DNA of 64,000 bases from Vibrio maritimus (GTDB lineage: Bacteria > Pseudomonadota > Gammaproteobacteria > Enterobacterales > Vibrionaceae): positions 186,001 through 250,000 of the forward strand of contig BBMT01000006.1 in the NCBI GenBank assembly GCA_000755425.1, given 5' to 3'. Each line of letters starts with the position of its first letter. Position 1 is the stretch's first letter. A program made the position numbers and the translations under genes. A model generated the notes under the pieces. That model was not told the DNA's origin. It saw only the letters and a list, made by a program, of their open reading frames with translations, and did not search any database. Below, piece by piece: positions 30,271 to 41,520 of this stretch.

Positions 30271-32623
30271 ATGCTTTACAAAAATCCAAATGCTTCGATA
30301 GCCGAGCGCGTAAACGATTTGCTCTCTCAAATGAACCTGTCAGAGAAACTGGCACAATTAGGCGCTCAATGGCTCATCCTAGATGAAAACGGTGATCATA
30401 GAGATCGTGATTTAGAGATGGGTTCGCATGAAACGAAAAAACCGATTCAAGAGCGACTTAAACATGGTGTTGGTCAAATTACCCGTCCTTTAGGTACCCG
30501 TTCGGTCTCACCGGAGGAAGGGGTCAAAGCCCTCAACTCTTTGCAGCACTATTTAGTGAATCATACGCGGCTCGGGATCCCTGCACTTTCTCATGAAGAG
30601 TGTTTGGTAGGTTGATGTCAAAAGATGCAACGCTCTATCCATCTTCACTCAATTATGGCCATACTTGGAACCCGGCTCTGATTGAAGAAATGGCGACAGA
30701 TATTGGTAGGCAAGTCAGGATGGTTGGTGCGCATCAAGGACTTGCACCGGTTCTGGATGTTTCACGAGATGTAAGATGGGGACGAACCGAAGAGACATTG
30801 GGGGAAGATCCTTATCATGTTGGTTTATTAGCGTCCGCGTACGTTAAGGGGTTGCAAGGAGAGAAGCGTGATGTGTTGGCAACGCTAAAACACTATGTGG
30901 GGCATTCGTTTAGTGAAGGTGCTCGTAATCACGCACCGGTGCACATCGGATTCAAAGAGCTCAATGACACCTTCCTTCTGCCTTTTGAAATGGCAGTAAA
31001 GTTGGCAAATGCTGGCTCGATTATGCCGGCTTATCACGACATTGATGGTGAGCCATGTCACTCATCTGAATACTTGCTAACTGAAGTACTTCGTAATCGC
31101 TGGGGCTTCAATGGACTCTTGGTTGCCGATTATGGTGGTGTTGATCTTCTATATTCTCATCATGGTATCGCTACGGATTCTGCTGGCGCTGCCGCCTTGT
31201 CGTTCAATGCGGGTCTTGATATCGAACTGCCTGATGATGCTTGCTCTGCTAAATTGGAACTGGCCATTTCTCGAGGCGAGTTCTCAATCAACAAGCTCGA
31301 TGAAATCGTGGCTCGAATTTTAACTGTGAAGTTCGAACTGGGGTTATTTGAGAACCCATACTGCGAACTGCCACAACAACCGCTTCACAACGAGGATTCA
31401 GAGCGACTCGCCTATCAGGTGGCTGCGGAATCTTTGGTGTTACTTAAAAATGATGGTCTGCTTCCTTTGTCTCAACAAACAAGTGTTGCCTTACTTGGGG
31501 TGACGGCAGACGATCAGCTCGCATTATTGGGTGGTTATAGCTTCCCTGTTCACTTGATTCTGAGCAGTGACGAGTGCAATACGAGAGTCGCTGCGACACT
31601 ACGAGAAACGTTTGAGCAAGCCTTTCACACCGTCTGTTACGCCAAAGGCTGCGACATATTGACAGAAAGGCACGCGAATGCGCCTGTCTTCCCAGGTGAT
31701 GTTGATCTTGCATTAGCACAAAGCTAGATTCGCCAATCAGTATGGATATGTCAGGATTCGATGAAGCGATTGGCGCTATTCAAGATTCCGACGTCGTTGT
31801 TGTCTGTGTAGGTGATCTGGCAGGACTATTTCAAACTGGGACAGTTGGTGAAGGGTCGGATGCTGACAGCCTTGACCTACCCGGTGTACAGCAAGCACTT
31901 ATCGATTTAGCGTTAGACTCTGGAAAACCTGTGGCGGTTATCGTTACCGGTGGTCGCCCATACAACTTAGGACGAGCAGAAAACGAAGCAGCAGCGATTT
32001 TATATGGATGGGCTCCCGGCCAAATTGGCGCACAAGCGATCACAGATGCCGTGTTAGGTAAAGTGAATCCAAGTGGTCGATTAACCGTCTCGATTCCAAA
32101 AAGTGTCGGTGCCGTGCCGTATTACTATAACCATAAGCTGAAAAGCGGTGGAACGCCGATCGCATACCATTTTGGCTCTAACTATCCCTTTGGTTATGGC
32201 TTGAGCTACACCTCGTTTGAGTATGACGAGTTCAGAATTGAAGCACATAATGTGGAGCAGGAAGAGAGCATTGAGGTGACGGTACGTGTTCGAAACTCTG
32301 GTTCGGTGGCAGGGCAGGAAGTTGTCCAGTTGTACGTCAGAGACTTGGTTAGTAGCTTAGTGCGCCCAATTCGAGAGCTGAAAGGATTTGGTAAAGTGTT
32401 TCTGGAACCAGGGGAGCAAAAGACGTTGAGATTCTCATTACCTGTCGACATGCTCAACTTTACCAATCATTTGCACCAGCGCGTGGTGGAAGCCGGGGAC
32501 TTTGAGATTATGGTTGGAAAGTCGTCCACCGACATTGTGTTTAAAGATACCGTCAAAGTGCAAGGCGAGATACGAATACTGCCTAAAGCTTGGCGTATGA
32601 CTAGTGAGGTTGAGGTTATCTAA
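30271..32623 (+). CDS. GH3 beta-xylosidase/beta-glucosidase; two frameshifts
   Basis: 784 residues when bases missing near 30613 (T run) and 31721 (A run) are restored. N-terminal TIM barrel (about 10-330) with LGIPALSHEE, RDVRWGRTEETLGEDPYHVG, LKHYVGHS and the nucleophile Asp in LLVADYGGVDLL; the alpha/beta sandwich domain (about 370-560, GTVGEGSDADSLDLPG, VTGGRPYNL); then a fibronectin-like domain (GYGLSYTSFEY to the end). No signal peptide, so cytoplasmic. Family members of this type cleave xylo- or gluco-oligosaccharides; locus context favours beta-xylosidase. Convergent with GH43 at a shared terminator. Confidence 0.9.
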
Positions 32624-32653
32624 CCAGGCTCTTCAGTATTTCTATACGTACAG

Positions 32654-32683
32654 ACAAAGGAGAGACGATACCTCTCCTTTTGT
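32654..32683. terminator. Bidirectional terminator, GH3 / second GH43
   Basis: 9-bp stem AAAGGAGAG / CTCTCCTTT with a 7-base loop between convergent stops at 32623 and 32689. Confidence 0.75.
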
Positions 32684-32688
32684 TCCAA

Positions 32689-34301
32689 CTAGTGCTTTTC
32701 TTGGTAGTCAAAATATCCAAAGTCAGCGTATCGCCCTTGCCCTGAAACATCACAGACAAACATACCAACCATTGGGCCTGTGAAACGGAAAATGTCATCC
32801 GAGCCTTCATCTGAGATTGGTACAGCACTAACTGCCGTCCCAACCTTTTTCCAGTTTATTGCGTCTTCTGAATAGCGAAATTGATAGCGGTAGCCATCAA
32901 AGTTGACTCGCAAATAGAGGGTGTTGGCCTCAACGCTAACGGCATCCGAAAGTTCGTCATGCTTACCGTTGTCCGCATAAACAAGCTGCAGTTGTTTCTG
33001 TCCTAAGTCGTTTGCGCTCAGTTGCAAAAAATAGTAACTCTTAGACGAGTAATAGACGATGAGCCTGCCATGTGATGAGGCAGAGTAGGCAAAAACGTGC
33101 ATTCTGTTTCTGCTTGAATATTGAAGTGCTGTATCCGCCGCGCGATGAGACTTTGCTGAAAGTTAGAGTTGAGAAAATGTCGCCCAACAACTCGTAGCTT
33201 GCCTGTTTCCACCTTAAATCTTGCCCAGTCATCGGTTAAAGGCGTTCTCAGTGTTTGAAAGTCTGGGGGGAGAGGGCCAGAATCGAAACTCACTCGAGTA
33301 GGTAGGGTTGGCCAAGAGTGGCGAGGTAATTTGGGGGCGATAACCTGAGTTTGCGGCGACTTTCCACCAACGACATAGGGCCAGTCATTGCGCCATTCAA
33401 CTTGTTGAAGATTGCTTTCTCTGCCTAGAACACTATAACCCTTGCCAAATCGGCCTCCAATGTAATGCGTTTGGTATTCTTCAGGATAGATTGGGCGTGT
33501 TGCAAGGTGCGATAAGTACCATTCTCCATTTTGCGTTTCGACAAAAAAGCCGTGCCCCGCTCGTTGCAAAGTAGAGGTTTCATCTAGATATGCAGTCAAT
33601 ATAGGGTTATCAGGGTGCACTTCATAAGGCCCCCAGACCGAACGTGAGCGAGCAACCGTAATAGCGTGGCCATATCCAGTGCCACCCTCAGCCACGACGA
33701 GATAGTACCAATCATTTTTATTAAGAATTTGTGGTCCTTCGGTGCCTTTAAGATGGGTTCCTGCAAACACCTTTCGCGGTTCTCCTACTAACTGCATTGA
33801 CGTCGGATTGAGTTCTTGGAGTACAACCCCACCAAAGTTGTTTACTTGTTTGCGACCATCCCAAATCATATGAACGACATATTTTCTGCCATCCACATCA
33901 TGAAATACCGATGGGTCAAAACCGAAATTGCCGATAGGAAATGGCTCGCTCCATGGACCCTGAATACTGGTAGATTTGACCACATATGCAGGGGTCGCCA
34001 TCCAGGTCTCGCCCCGGCAAGCGTAAACAATAGAGTAAGCGAGCCAGAACTCACCATCGCAGTATGTCATTGACGGCGCGTAAATCCCCCCTGAGTTTTC
34101 AACACCTTCGAGCGGTAGCTGTGTGGTTGAGGTTAAGCCGTGACCGATTAGTTTCCAATTCACTAAGTCTTTCGAGTGATGAAGTTGGATACCCGGAAAC
34201 CATTCAAAGGTCGAGGTAGCAATGTAGAAATCATCACCGACTCTTAAGATGGAAGGATCAGGGTTAAAACCGGGAATAATAGGATTTTGGATATAGTTCA
34301 T
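32689..34301 (-). CDS. Second GH43 beta-xylosidase (XynB type); one frameshift
   Basis: 537 residues when one base missing near 33060 is restored. Same architecture as the gene at 24154: GH43 propeller with FNPDPSIL, FGFDPSVFHD and GTEGPQIL (base, pKa modulator, acid), then the C-terminal beta-sandwich ending FGYFDYQEK. Cytoplasmic. The loop after the first catalytic motif and the region around residue 90 (AYSIVYACRGETW) differ from the paralogue, so the two may prefer different linkages or chain lengths, for example beta-1,3 versus beta-1,4; this is inference. Follows the SDR gene by 26 bases, likely one operon. Confidence 0.9.
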
Positions 34302-34327
34302 GGATATCTTCTAAATAGTAAATGTGA

Positions 34328-35049
34328 CTAAACGACTTGCTGAGTGGCACCGACAACAAGTTCTCTGATGCAAATATGTTGTGGCATTTGGTAGGTGGCG
34401 AGGAGTAGCATCGCGATATCTTTGGCTGATAAAGCTCCGCCAATAGACGACACGTATTCCTTGTGCCCTGTGACAAGATCTGGGTTTTTGGTTGTATTGA
34501 TGAGATTAGTGTCAATAGCGCCGGGTGCAACGACAGACACGCGAACGTTGCTATGAGCCACTTCTTGTCGCAGCATTTCAGAAAGTGAGTGAACTGCGGC
34601 TTTAGTCGCATTGTAAAGGCCATGATGGTCTAGAGGTTTGATAGCGCCGAGGGAGCCCATATTGATAATGGTTCCTCTCTTCTGCTCAAGCATTGATTTC
34701 AAGCACGCCTGTACCCCGTTAATCACCCCATTAACGTTCACGGCAAACATGGTATGCCAGTGTTGTGATGGCTGTGACCCAATGTCACCAAGAAACATGA
34801 TTCCAGCATTATTAATTAGGCAATCTACTGGTCCATACGCGAGTTCGGCTTTTCCACTGCACTGCGAAAAGACGTAGGGTCGGTGACATCAACACAAACA
34901 CATGTGGCGTTGTTTAGGTTATGGGAAGCGACAGTGTCTACGTTAAGGTCAACCAATAAAGCGGGATGACCGAGTGCCGTAAATAGCTTTGCACTTGCAA
35001 GGCCGACTCCGGAGTTGGCTCCAGTGATGACAACTAAGGGTTTTATCAT
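34328..35049 (-). CDS. Short-chain dehydrogenase/reductase; one frameshift
   Basis: About 240 residues with one base missing near 34840. Rossmann cofactor motif TGANSGVG at the N-terminus, an NNAG-type motif at the break, catalytic Ser in NMGSLGAIKP and Tyr-x-x-x-Lys in YNATK. The substrate cannot be read from sequence. Placement directly before a GH43 gene on one strand suggests a role in sugar or sugar-acid metabolism, perhaps with oxidised xylose units. Classical SDR length. Confidence 0.8.
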
Positions 35050-35419
35050 GGGCTATTCCTTACCGATAAAAGAGTTACTAGCGAACCGATGCTTGAAATT
35101 ATCAGTGTGAAGGTCGTGTAAGCCCCATCGAAAACCAAAAGAAAACGAGGGTGGCTCACATTCCAAATGACTTTTTCAACGAATGAAAAAGTCCATAGTT
35201 CGCTTCGTTGTTTGTTAGGAAGTGACGTTGTGCAATGTTGTATGCGCTTTGTGTTTTTTGGTTTTTGTGATCCCGTTGCAGGGCAAGGGCTCATGGAGTG
35301 TTCGTCCCGTCACGAAACTGATGGCATTACGTGCTTCAATATGTGTTTGAGGAAATGCCCTAAAGTCTATTTCCTAGCCGTTAGGGCAGAGTTAGGACAG
35401 TGTTCGAAGGAGTGTTGAT
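35050..35419. other. Divergent promoter region, SDR-GH43 / LacI regulator
   Basis: 370 bases. Holds a 10-bp inverted repeat (35169-35193). An 83-codon open frame across it has no ribosome-binding site and an unnatural composition, so it is not reported as a gene. The LacI gene's GTG start is preceded by GAAGGAG. Confidence 0.45.
35169..35193. repeat. Inverted repeat in the SDR/LacI promoter region
   Basis: Perfect 10-bp arms GACTTTTTCA / TGAAAAAGTC around a 5-base centre. It could be an RNA hairpin or an operator; it has no T tract on either side that would make it a standard terminator. Confidence 0.45.
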
Positions 35420-36408
35420 GTGAAACGAGTAACAATAGCCGATATTGCGGCGGAAACGGGAATGTCTGTGTATGCGGTATCAAGAACCTTGTCAGGTAAG
35501 TCAGGGGTCAGCGATTCGAGTCGAGCCTATATTACTGAGATAGCAGAGCGCATGGGCTACTCTTCAAAGTCACAACCCGAAATGAAGCCCAGAGTGATCA
35601 GGTTGGTCATCCCCAGTCTCGATTTAGGCGCTGGAGAACATTACATGAACGTCGTGTCGGGAGCGGAGCGTCAAGCAAGAAAAATGGGCGTGTCACTGGA
35701 GATTGTCACTACGAATCGACTTGAAGATATTCCTTCAGATGATTGCTGCGGTTATATTTTAGCCGGAGAATTAGAGACCGACGACTACAGCCGTATTGCC
35801 AAGATACTTTCTCCCCTCGTCGCACTTTTTTATCTACCGAATGGTACTCAAATCGACAGCATCATGTTTTCTGATCACGAAGTAGGCGGCCAAGCCTGCC
35901 AGTCACTCATCGAAGCAGGGCATAAACAGTTAGCCGTAGTGAGAGGCTGTGGAACCAATTTTTCGTCACCCAGTATGCAAGCAAGGGTGGACGGTTTCCG
36001 TATTGAGGCTGAAAAGCACTCGGATGTATTGGTTCAAAGCTTAAGCTAGATGACTTGTTTGCGTTCAAAGAGCGGATGAAAACTCAACGCGATACAGGCA
36101 CTTTGCCTACGGCCTATTTTTGCGTGAATGATGTTTACGCTGAACGGCTAATTGCGGTGTTCCATGAACTAAAAGTTCGGGTGCCTTACGATGCATCGGT
36201 AATAGGATTTGGTAACTATGAAGTGGCATCGACAGTTCTGCCGCCGCTGACGACGATACAAGCACCAATGAAATCGATGGGAGAGTTAGCGGTTCAGCAA
36301 GTGGTATCGGTATCAGAGACAAACTTGCTATCAAGAGGAGCCATTCGTACGTTGCTTTCAACCGAGGTGGTGGAGCGAGCGAGTGTTTATATAAATGAAG
36401 CACAATAG
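35420..36408 (+). CDS. LacI-family transcriptional regulator; one frameshift
   Basis: 329 residues with one base missing near 36048. N-terminal LacI helix-turn-helix (about 4-25, VTIADIAAETGMSVYAVSRTLSG) and hinge region, then a periplasmic-binding-like effector domain ending with ASTVLPPLTTIQAPMKSMG. GTG start. Beside the SDR-GH43 operon and the second importer operon, which are its likely targets. Sugar-responsive repressor is the family norm. Confidence 0.85.
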
Positions 36409-36469
36409 GAGAAGGGTTACCTAGACAAGCAAGGTTAGCCAGGCTAAACCCGACTAACCAAAGACCCAT

Positions 36470-37352
36470 TTAACCTTTTACTGCACCACTTGTTAGGCCG
36501 GCTATCATCTGCTTGGATGAGAAGATGTAGAAGGCGACAATCGGTATGATGGAGATAGTCGTACCGAGCATGACTGCACCCCAAGGTGTGTTAGGGAGCC
36601 CCTGTACAGTGCGAAGTGCTAAAGTTACCACGTATTTATCGTCACTCGTGAGCACAATGAGTGGAGTTAAGAAGTTGTTCCAGAAGAACACAAACTGAAT
36701 GATCCCAACGGTTCCGAGTACCGGCTTCATCAAAGGCAGGGCGATGGTGAAAAAGGTACGGAATTCACCAGCACCGTCAATCCTCGCCGCCTCTAAAAGC
36801 TCACGAGGGATTGATGCAACGACATACTGCCGAACTAAGAAAATAGCTACGGGTGTGGCCGTGAAAGGAAGCCAAATGGCAAGGTGCGTATCCAGTAACC
36901 CCAAAAACTGGATAATCAGGTAATAAGGGATAAGGCCAAGTACTGGCGGAACCATCATAGATGCTAGCATGGTTGCAAAGATGGCATTCTTTCCCCGAAA
37001 CGTATAGACCGCAAAAGCATACCCTCCCATCGCACAGAACAAGATTGAGGTGACGGTACCCAACACCGTCACTTGGATACTGTTCATCATCGACGTCCAA
37101 AACGGCAATGCTTCAGTGAGCAGTGCATAGTTTTCAAACAATGCGCCCCCTAGTTTTAGGCTAATGTCGGAGGTGAAAATATGTTCTCTTAAGCGTGTTG
37201 ACAGGATGGCAGACCAAAGAAAAGGAAAAATGCTTAAAAAATGCACAACCTATAAGCACTGTATGAAATAGGATTTTACCTATCCAATTAAAGGTCACTG
37301 TGAGCCATTCTCTAGCCTGAACTTGAGGCAGTCTTTGTGTAGTGGTATTCAT
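36470..37352 (-). CDS. Second CUT1 importer, MalG-type permease; one frameshift
   Basis: About 293 residues after removing one extra T in a T run near 37230. N-terminal helix KILFHTVLIG then AFLSIFPFLWSAIL across the break; six membrane helices; EAA loop EAARIDGAGEFRTFFTIALP; C-terminus GLTSGAVKG. Start ATG 37352 overlaps the upstream permease stop by 4 bases, so translation is coupled. Last gene of a three-gene operon without ATPase. Confidence 0.88.
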
Positions 37353-38337
37353 GATTGCTCTCCTAATCCTTTACGCCCAAAGACAACAAAATGAATCGCG
37401 GTAATGCCTAGGATGATGACAAAAAGGATCCAAGACATGGCCGAGGCCCATCCCATATCAAGCCATTCCCAACCGACCTTATAAAGAAACATTGAAATAG
37501 TGAGCGCGGAGTTGCCAACACCACCGGTACCGTTGGTTAAAATGAACGGTTCTTCAAACATTTGTAAACTACCGATGATCGTGAGCGTCATACCGAAGAA
37601 GATAAAAGGTCGTAGATGAGGCAGAGCGATATAGAAAAAGCGTTGTCTGCTATTAGCGCCATCGAGTATCGCCGCCTCTTCAATATCCTTGGATAGTGTC
37701 AAAATGCCAGAAATGTAGATAACAAGATGGAATCCTGTGAACTTCCAAAATTGAAGGATGGCAATGGCAGGTTTGACTAATACCTTGTCTTCCAGCCAAC
37801 GCAGTGGCATGGCCTCTTGTATCCATCCAGTAAACCAACTAATACCTGGAAGGTTAATAACGACTTCAATTGCTTTATTGATAATGCCAACATTACCTGA
37901 GTACATGAATGAAAAAATAATGGAGACTGCAACGGTAGACGTGATAAACGGCAAGAAGAAGGCGGATGTGAGGAGGTGGCGATACTTGTTACCAAGCTGC
38001 ACCAAAACAAACGCCATAGGAATGGCGAAGAGGTGCTGGCTTATTCCCGACGCAAGCCCTAACCAAACAGTGTTATAGAGCGATTGATAAAAAACTTCGT
38101 CTTCGAGTGAATAGACGTAGTTTTCGAGCCCTACAAATTTCATTGACCCAAGTCCAGCAACCGGTTCCAGCTTTGAAATGAAAGATAAAAAGAGAACAAA
38201 AATCCAAAAACCTGGAAGACAGTAAATAGTATTAAAAATGGGGCGAGAAAACTGTAGGGCGCTAGCACTCTCCCCATGCGAGACAAATAATCTTTACGTG
38301 ATACGACCATGTCACGCCTTCCTCTGGCAAAACTCAT
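37349..38337 (-). CDS. Second CUT1 importer, MalF-type permease; one frameshift
   Basis: About 329 residues with one base missing near 38141. First helix APYSFLAPFLILFTVFQVFG, then SMKFVGLENYVYSL after the break (a typical FVGLxNY periplasmic motif), and the EAA loop EEAAILDGANSRQRFFYIALP. Forms the channel with the gene at 36470. Follows the binding-protein gene by 42 bases. Confidence 0.88.
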
Positions 38338-38379
38338 AATAGTGAATCCTCAAAAAGGGGCCGGAGCCCCTAATAAACC

Positions 38380-39626
38380 TTAAAGATTGCGCATTCTGCG
38401 CTTGATTAGTTTCTCTGCATCACGAAGTGCTTCTTCTACATCTTTGCCATCTTCAACAACAGCTGGTAGCGCTTGTTCAAGTATGACTGCACGAGCAATG
38501 TTGTCTGCTTTATATGGCGTTATTGGTTTGATATTTTGAGCTATTGTTGCCCATTGACGACGGGCTTTTTCACCGCCTAAGAACGGCATTGGTTCATCAA
38601 ACATGGGCTCGTCGTACGTTTTCACAAGGCCTGGGAATGCAGCGTTTTCTTTAAATTCATACAATACAGGCGTTTCGTTCTTAGCTAAGAACTCCATTAG
38701 TTTGTAGGCCGCTTCTTTGTTTTTACTTTGTGCTGGGATCGCGAGTAACGTGCCTCCCCATGAACCATAGTTACCAGCAGGCAAATCGGCACTGCCCCAC
38801 TTACCGCCAGTTGTTGGTGCAATCCATGACTCTAGAAAGCCGGCTAACCACGCGCCTGAGAACTGAACCGCGAATGTGCCTTTGTTCAAGCCATCGATCC
38901 ACTCGCCACTCCAGTCACCAATACGTCCGTCTAAACCTAGCTCTCTAGCTTTGCGGGCAATAGTGAATGCTTTGACAAACGTTCGTTAGTGACGACTGGC
39001 TCACCTTCCGGTGTGAAGTAGATACTGTTACCGGCTTCTACTTCAGTATTGATGATGGCCTGGGCAAGGCTTCCCGCATGCCCAACCAAAGGAATGCCTT
39101 TTTCTTTAAGTTTCACACCATACTCAAGCAGTGCGTCCCAATCTTTAGTGACATCTTTGGGGTCTATGCCTATATCTTGCATATGCTCTCGGCGGTAAAA
39201 CATCACACCAGGACCAATGTTAAGCGGGTAGGCGTACTGGGTGCCGTCCATGCCTTGGCCTTGTGTCCATGCAAACTGAGCAAACAGCGATTTATCTTTA
39301 GATGCATTGAACTCTTTAGTGAGGTTGGTAAACCCACCACTATTTACAATCGGTCCAATTTGTTCGGTGTCGACACAAACTAGATCACCAGCGCCGCTTC
39401 CTGTTGCCAGCGCGGTAGTCAGTTTGTTGTGATGGTCTACCCAGTTGTTTGAAAGTACCTTAATTTTGATGTCTGGGTTTTGCTTGTGAAACTCCGCCAT
39501 GATGGTTTCATTGTCGAGGGTTTTGTCGTGGTTTGGCCAACAATCGTATCGAATCTCTGTTGCTGCATTGACGCTGCCTGTCGCTAAACCCAATGCAAGG
39601 CAGAGACTGAGAGAGGACTTGTTCAT
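38380..39626 (-). CDS. Second CUT1 importer, sugar-binding protein; one frameshift
   Basis: About 415 residues with one base missing near 38965. Signal peptide to about residue 21 (GSVNA), mature start ATEIRYDCWPNHDKTLDNE, family 1 solute-binding fold (later GAWLAGFLESWIAPTTGGKWG and the C-terminal ALRDAEKLIKRRMRNL). Periplasmic oligosaccharide receptor. Sequence is distinct from the first importer's receptor, so ligand specificity probably differs. Confidence 0.88.
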
Positions 39627-39971
39627 ATCATTTTCCTTATAGATAAAATAAGTTCACGTTGAATAGGGGTATTAACAGTACGCGCTAACCAATGGCAGCT
39701 TGGTATGACGTAGGACATAGGCAAACTTGTGTGAACACTGCGCCAACGAGTGGACGCTTGTGTTGGTTTGATTTTTGTTTCTACTCCAAGTCGCATCATA
39801 GGCAGTCCTTGCCATTTTGAAGATAAGGTAAGGGGGTGATGTGTGAAGGCGATAGACTTCAATCTATCGCTGAGCAACCAAAAAGAGATCGAGGTAACGA
39901 AAATAGTTTGTGATTAGGCAAAATTAGGAAGCTTAGGTAAATACGACATATAGTGGAAACTGATATGGGAG
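39627..39971. other. Promoter region of the second importer operon
   Basis: About 345 bases between the binding-protein start and the xylR terminator. Contains an 8-bp inverted repeat GCGATAGA / TCTATCGC (39849-39870). Two GGTAA half-sites (39893 and 39936) lie 43 bases apart, near twice the 21-base period, which is suggestive only. No gene recognised. Confidence 0.4.
39849..39870. repeat. Inverted repeat upstream of the second importer operon
   Basis: Perfect 8-bp arms GCGATAGA / TCTATCGC with a 6-base centre, about 225 bases upstream of the binding-protein start. Could be an operator or a small hairpin. Confidence 0.4.
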
Positions 39972-40002
39972 AAAAAACAAAGCCCTACAACGATGTAGGG
40001 CT
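39972..40002 (-). terminator. Terminator after xylR
   Basis: On the minus strand a 9-bp stem AGCCCTACA / TGTAGGGCT with a 4-base loop is followed by TTGTTTTTTC, about 75 bases past the xylR stop. Confidence 0.8.
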
Positions 40003-40077
40003 ATTAGATTAGTCAATAAATCGAGCCGAATTTGTATCTTTTACGACTTGGCGTCATAGAAAGTTTTGGATAAATTA

Positions 40078-41283
40078 TTAGTCAGCGGTGTTAATAGAAG
40101 CCTCTCGGTATTCCTTCGGCGTTTTATCTAGGTTTTTCTTGAACACGGTGTACATGTACTGTAACGACGGATAACCACATAACTCAGCGATTTCGACAAT
40201 GGGTAGTTCTGTATTACCCAGAAGGTTGCATGCACGCTTGAGCTTAGAGTTGTGGATCTCTTGATGAATTGAATGCCCACGCTCCGCTTTAAATCGTGCT
40301 TCCATGTTAGAGCGAGAGATGCCCACATAGCTGAGTACTTGATCAACCTTAATGCCTTTACAAGCATTGTGTCGGATAAAGTGCATTGCCTGTATGACAT
40401 ACGTGTCTTTAAGCGCTTGATAATCGGTACTCTGACGCTCAAATACCTGCGTCGGCGGTACCATAACACGGGCATGTTTCAATACGTGGTTTGGGTTAGA
40501 TACGTCATTTTTCTCTTTGGCATCAAGAAGGCGATGAAGCATTTTCGCCGCGCGATAGCCCATTTGCTTTGTGCCTTGTCCAACAGAGCTTAAAGATACA
40601 CGGGTTAGGTATCGAGCGAGCTCTTCATTATCGATACCGATTACTGACACTTTGTCAGGCACCATAATGTTTAGGTGCTGGCAAACCTGTAATAGGTGTC
40701 TTGCTCTAGAGTCTGTGACTGCAATAATGCCCGTTGGCGTTGGCAAACGTTGCAGCCAATCCGCCAGCCGATTCATATCGTATGTCCAGGTTCTGGAGTT
40801 GGTTTCACTGCCACGATAAATAGAGCCAGTGTACCCCTCTTTTTTGACAATATTTGAAAAGGCTTTCTCTCGTTCATGTGCCCAGCGATTGCACGAGTCG
40901 TGTGGCTTGCCATAGAACGCAAAATTCTCTAGCCCTTTTTCGCGCAAGTGCTGATAGGCCAGTTCAACCAGCGCTTGATTGTCTGTGGCCACATAAGGAA
41001 TGTCCGGGTAGTCTTCTTCTTTTTCATAAGATCCTCCCACCCCGACGACAGGGATGTCAGATTCTTTAAGTAACTCGGCTATTTTAGGGTTGTCGAAATC
41101 AGCAATGACGCCGTCACCTTTCCAGTTGTGGAAGTTGTCTAGGTGAGTCGTAAACTCCTCCTCAAGAAAAATATCCCAATCGCATTGAGATGCTTGTAGG
41201 TATTCACCAATTCCTTCTATGACCTCGCGGTCATAAACTTTATTGGCATTAAAAAGCAGCGTAATTCGAAAACGTTTATCCAT
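40078..41283 (-). CDS. xylR: Xylose operon regulator XylR
   Basis: 401 residues, intact. Begins with the XylR-specific RITLLFNANKVYDREVIEGI. N-terminal D-xylose-sensing domain of periplasmic-binding type (about 5-280: GVIADFDNPKIAELL, VIGIDNEELARYL), C-terminal AraC helix-turn-helix (about 295-395; IKVDQVLSYVGISRSNMEARF and VEIAELCGYPSLQYMYTVFKK). Activates xylose genes when bound to xylose. Divergent from xylB. Much closer to E. coli XylR than the homologue at 29032. Confidence 0.93.
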   Translation of the reverse strand: MDKRFRITLLFNANKVYDREVIEGIGEYLQASQCDWDIFLEEEFTTHLDNFHNWKGDGVIADFDNPKIAELLKESDIPVVGVGGSYEKEEDYPDIPYVATDNQALVELAYQHLREKGLENFAFYGKPHDSCNRWAHEREKAFSNIVKKEGYTGSIYRGSETNSRTWTYDMNRLADWLQRLPTPTGIIAVTDSRARHLLQVCQHLNIMVPDKVSVIGIDNEELARYLTRVSLSSVGQGTKQMGYRAAKMLHRLLDAKEKNDVSNPNHVLKHARVMVPPTQVFERQSTDYQALKDTYVIQAMHFIRHNACKGIKVDQVLSYVGISRSNMEARFKAERGHSIHQEIHNSKLKRACNLLGNTELPIVEIAELCGYPSLQYMYTVFKKNLDKTPKEYREASINTAD

Positions 41284-41520
41284 GATGTCCTGATTGTTAT
41301 TTATTGTGTTATCAGTTTCGAAACTGAGTTTATCAGCGACTCACTGCACGTGGTGTGATCTCCGACTCACTCGTGAAATCCGTGAACTAGTCTATAAAAA
41401 AACATAATTGTTTGAGGGCGTTACTCGGCCGATACTGGATACAGATTAGACGCAGCAGGCTATGCGGAATAATGCAAGCCTCATCGCGTAACGAAATATG
41501 AGAACTTTAAGGAAACAAAT
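41284..41520. promoter_or_regulatory. Divergent promoter region xylR / xylB with central palindrome
   Basis: 237 bases. A perfect 14-bp palindrome CAGTTTCGAAACTG (41313-41326) lies 30 bases upstream of xylR; its CG centre is typical of LacI-family operators, so the LacI protein at 35420 could act here. TTAAGGAAAC is the xylB ribosome-binding site. Confidence 0.5.

Noticed and set aside
35167..35418. 83-codon open frame between the SDR and LacI genes
   Set aside because: No ribosome-binding site, unusual composition with scattered cysteines, and it fills a divergent promoter region.
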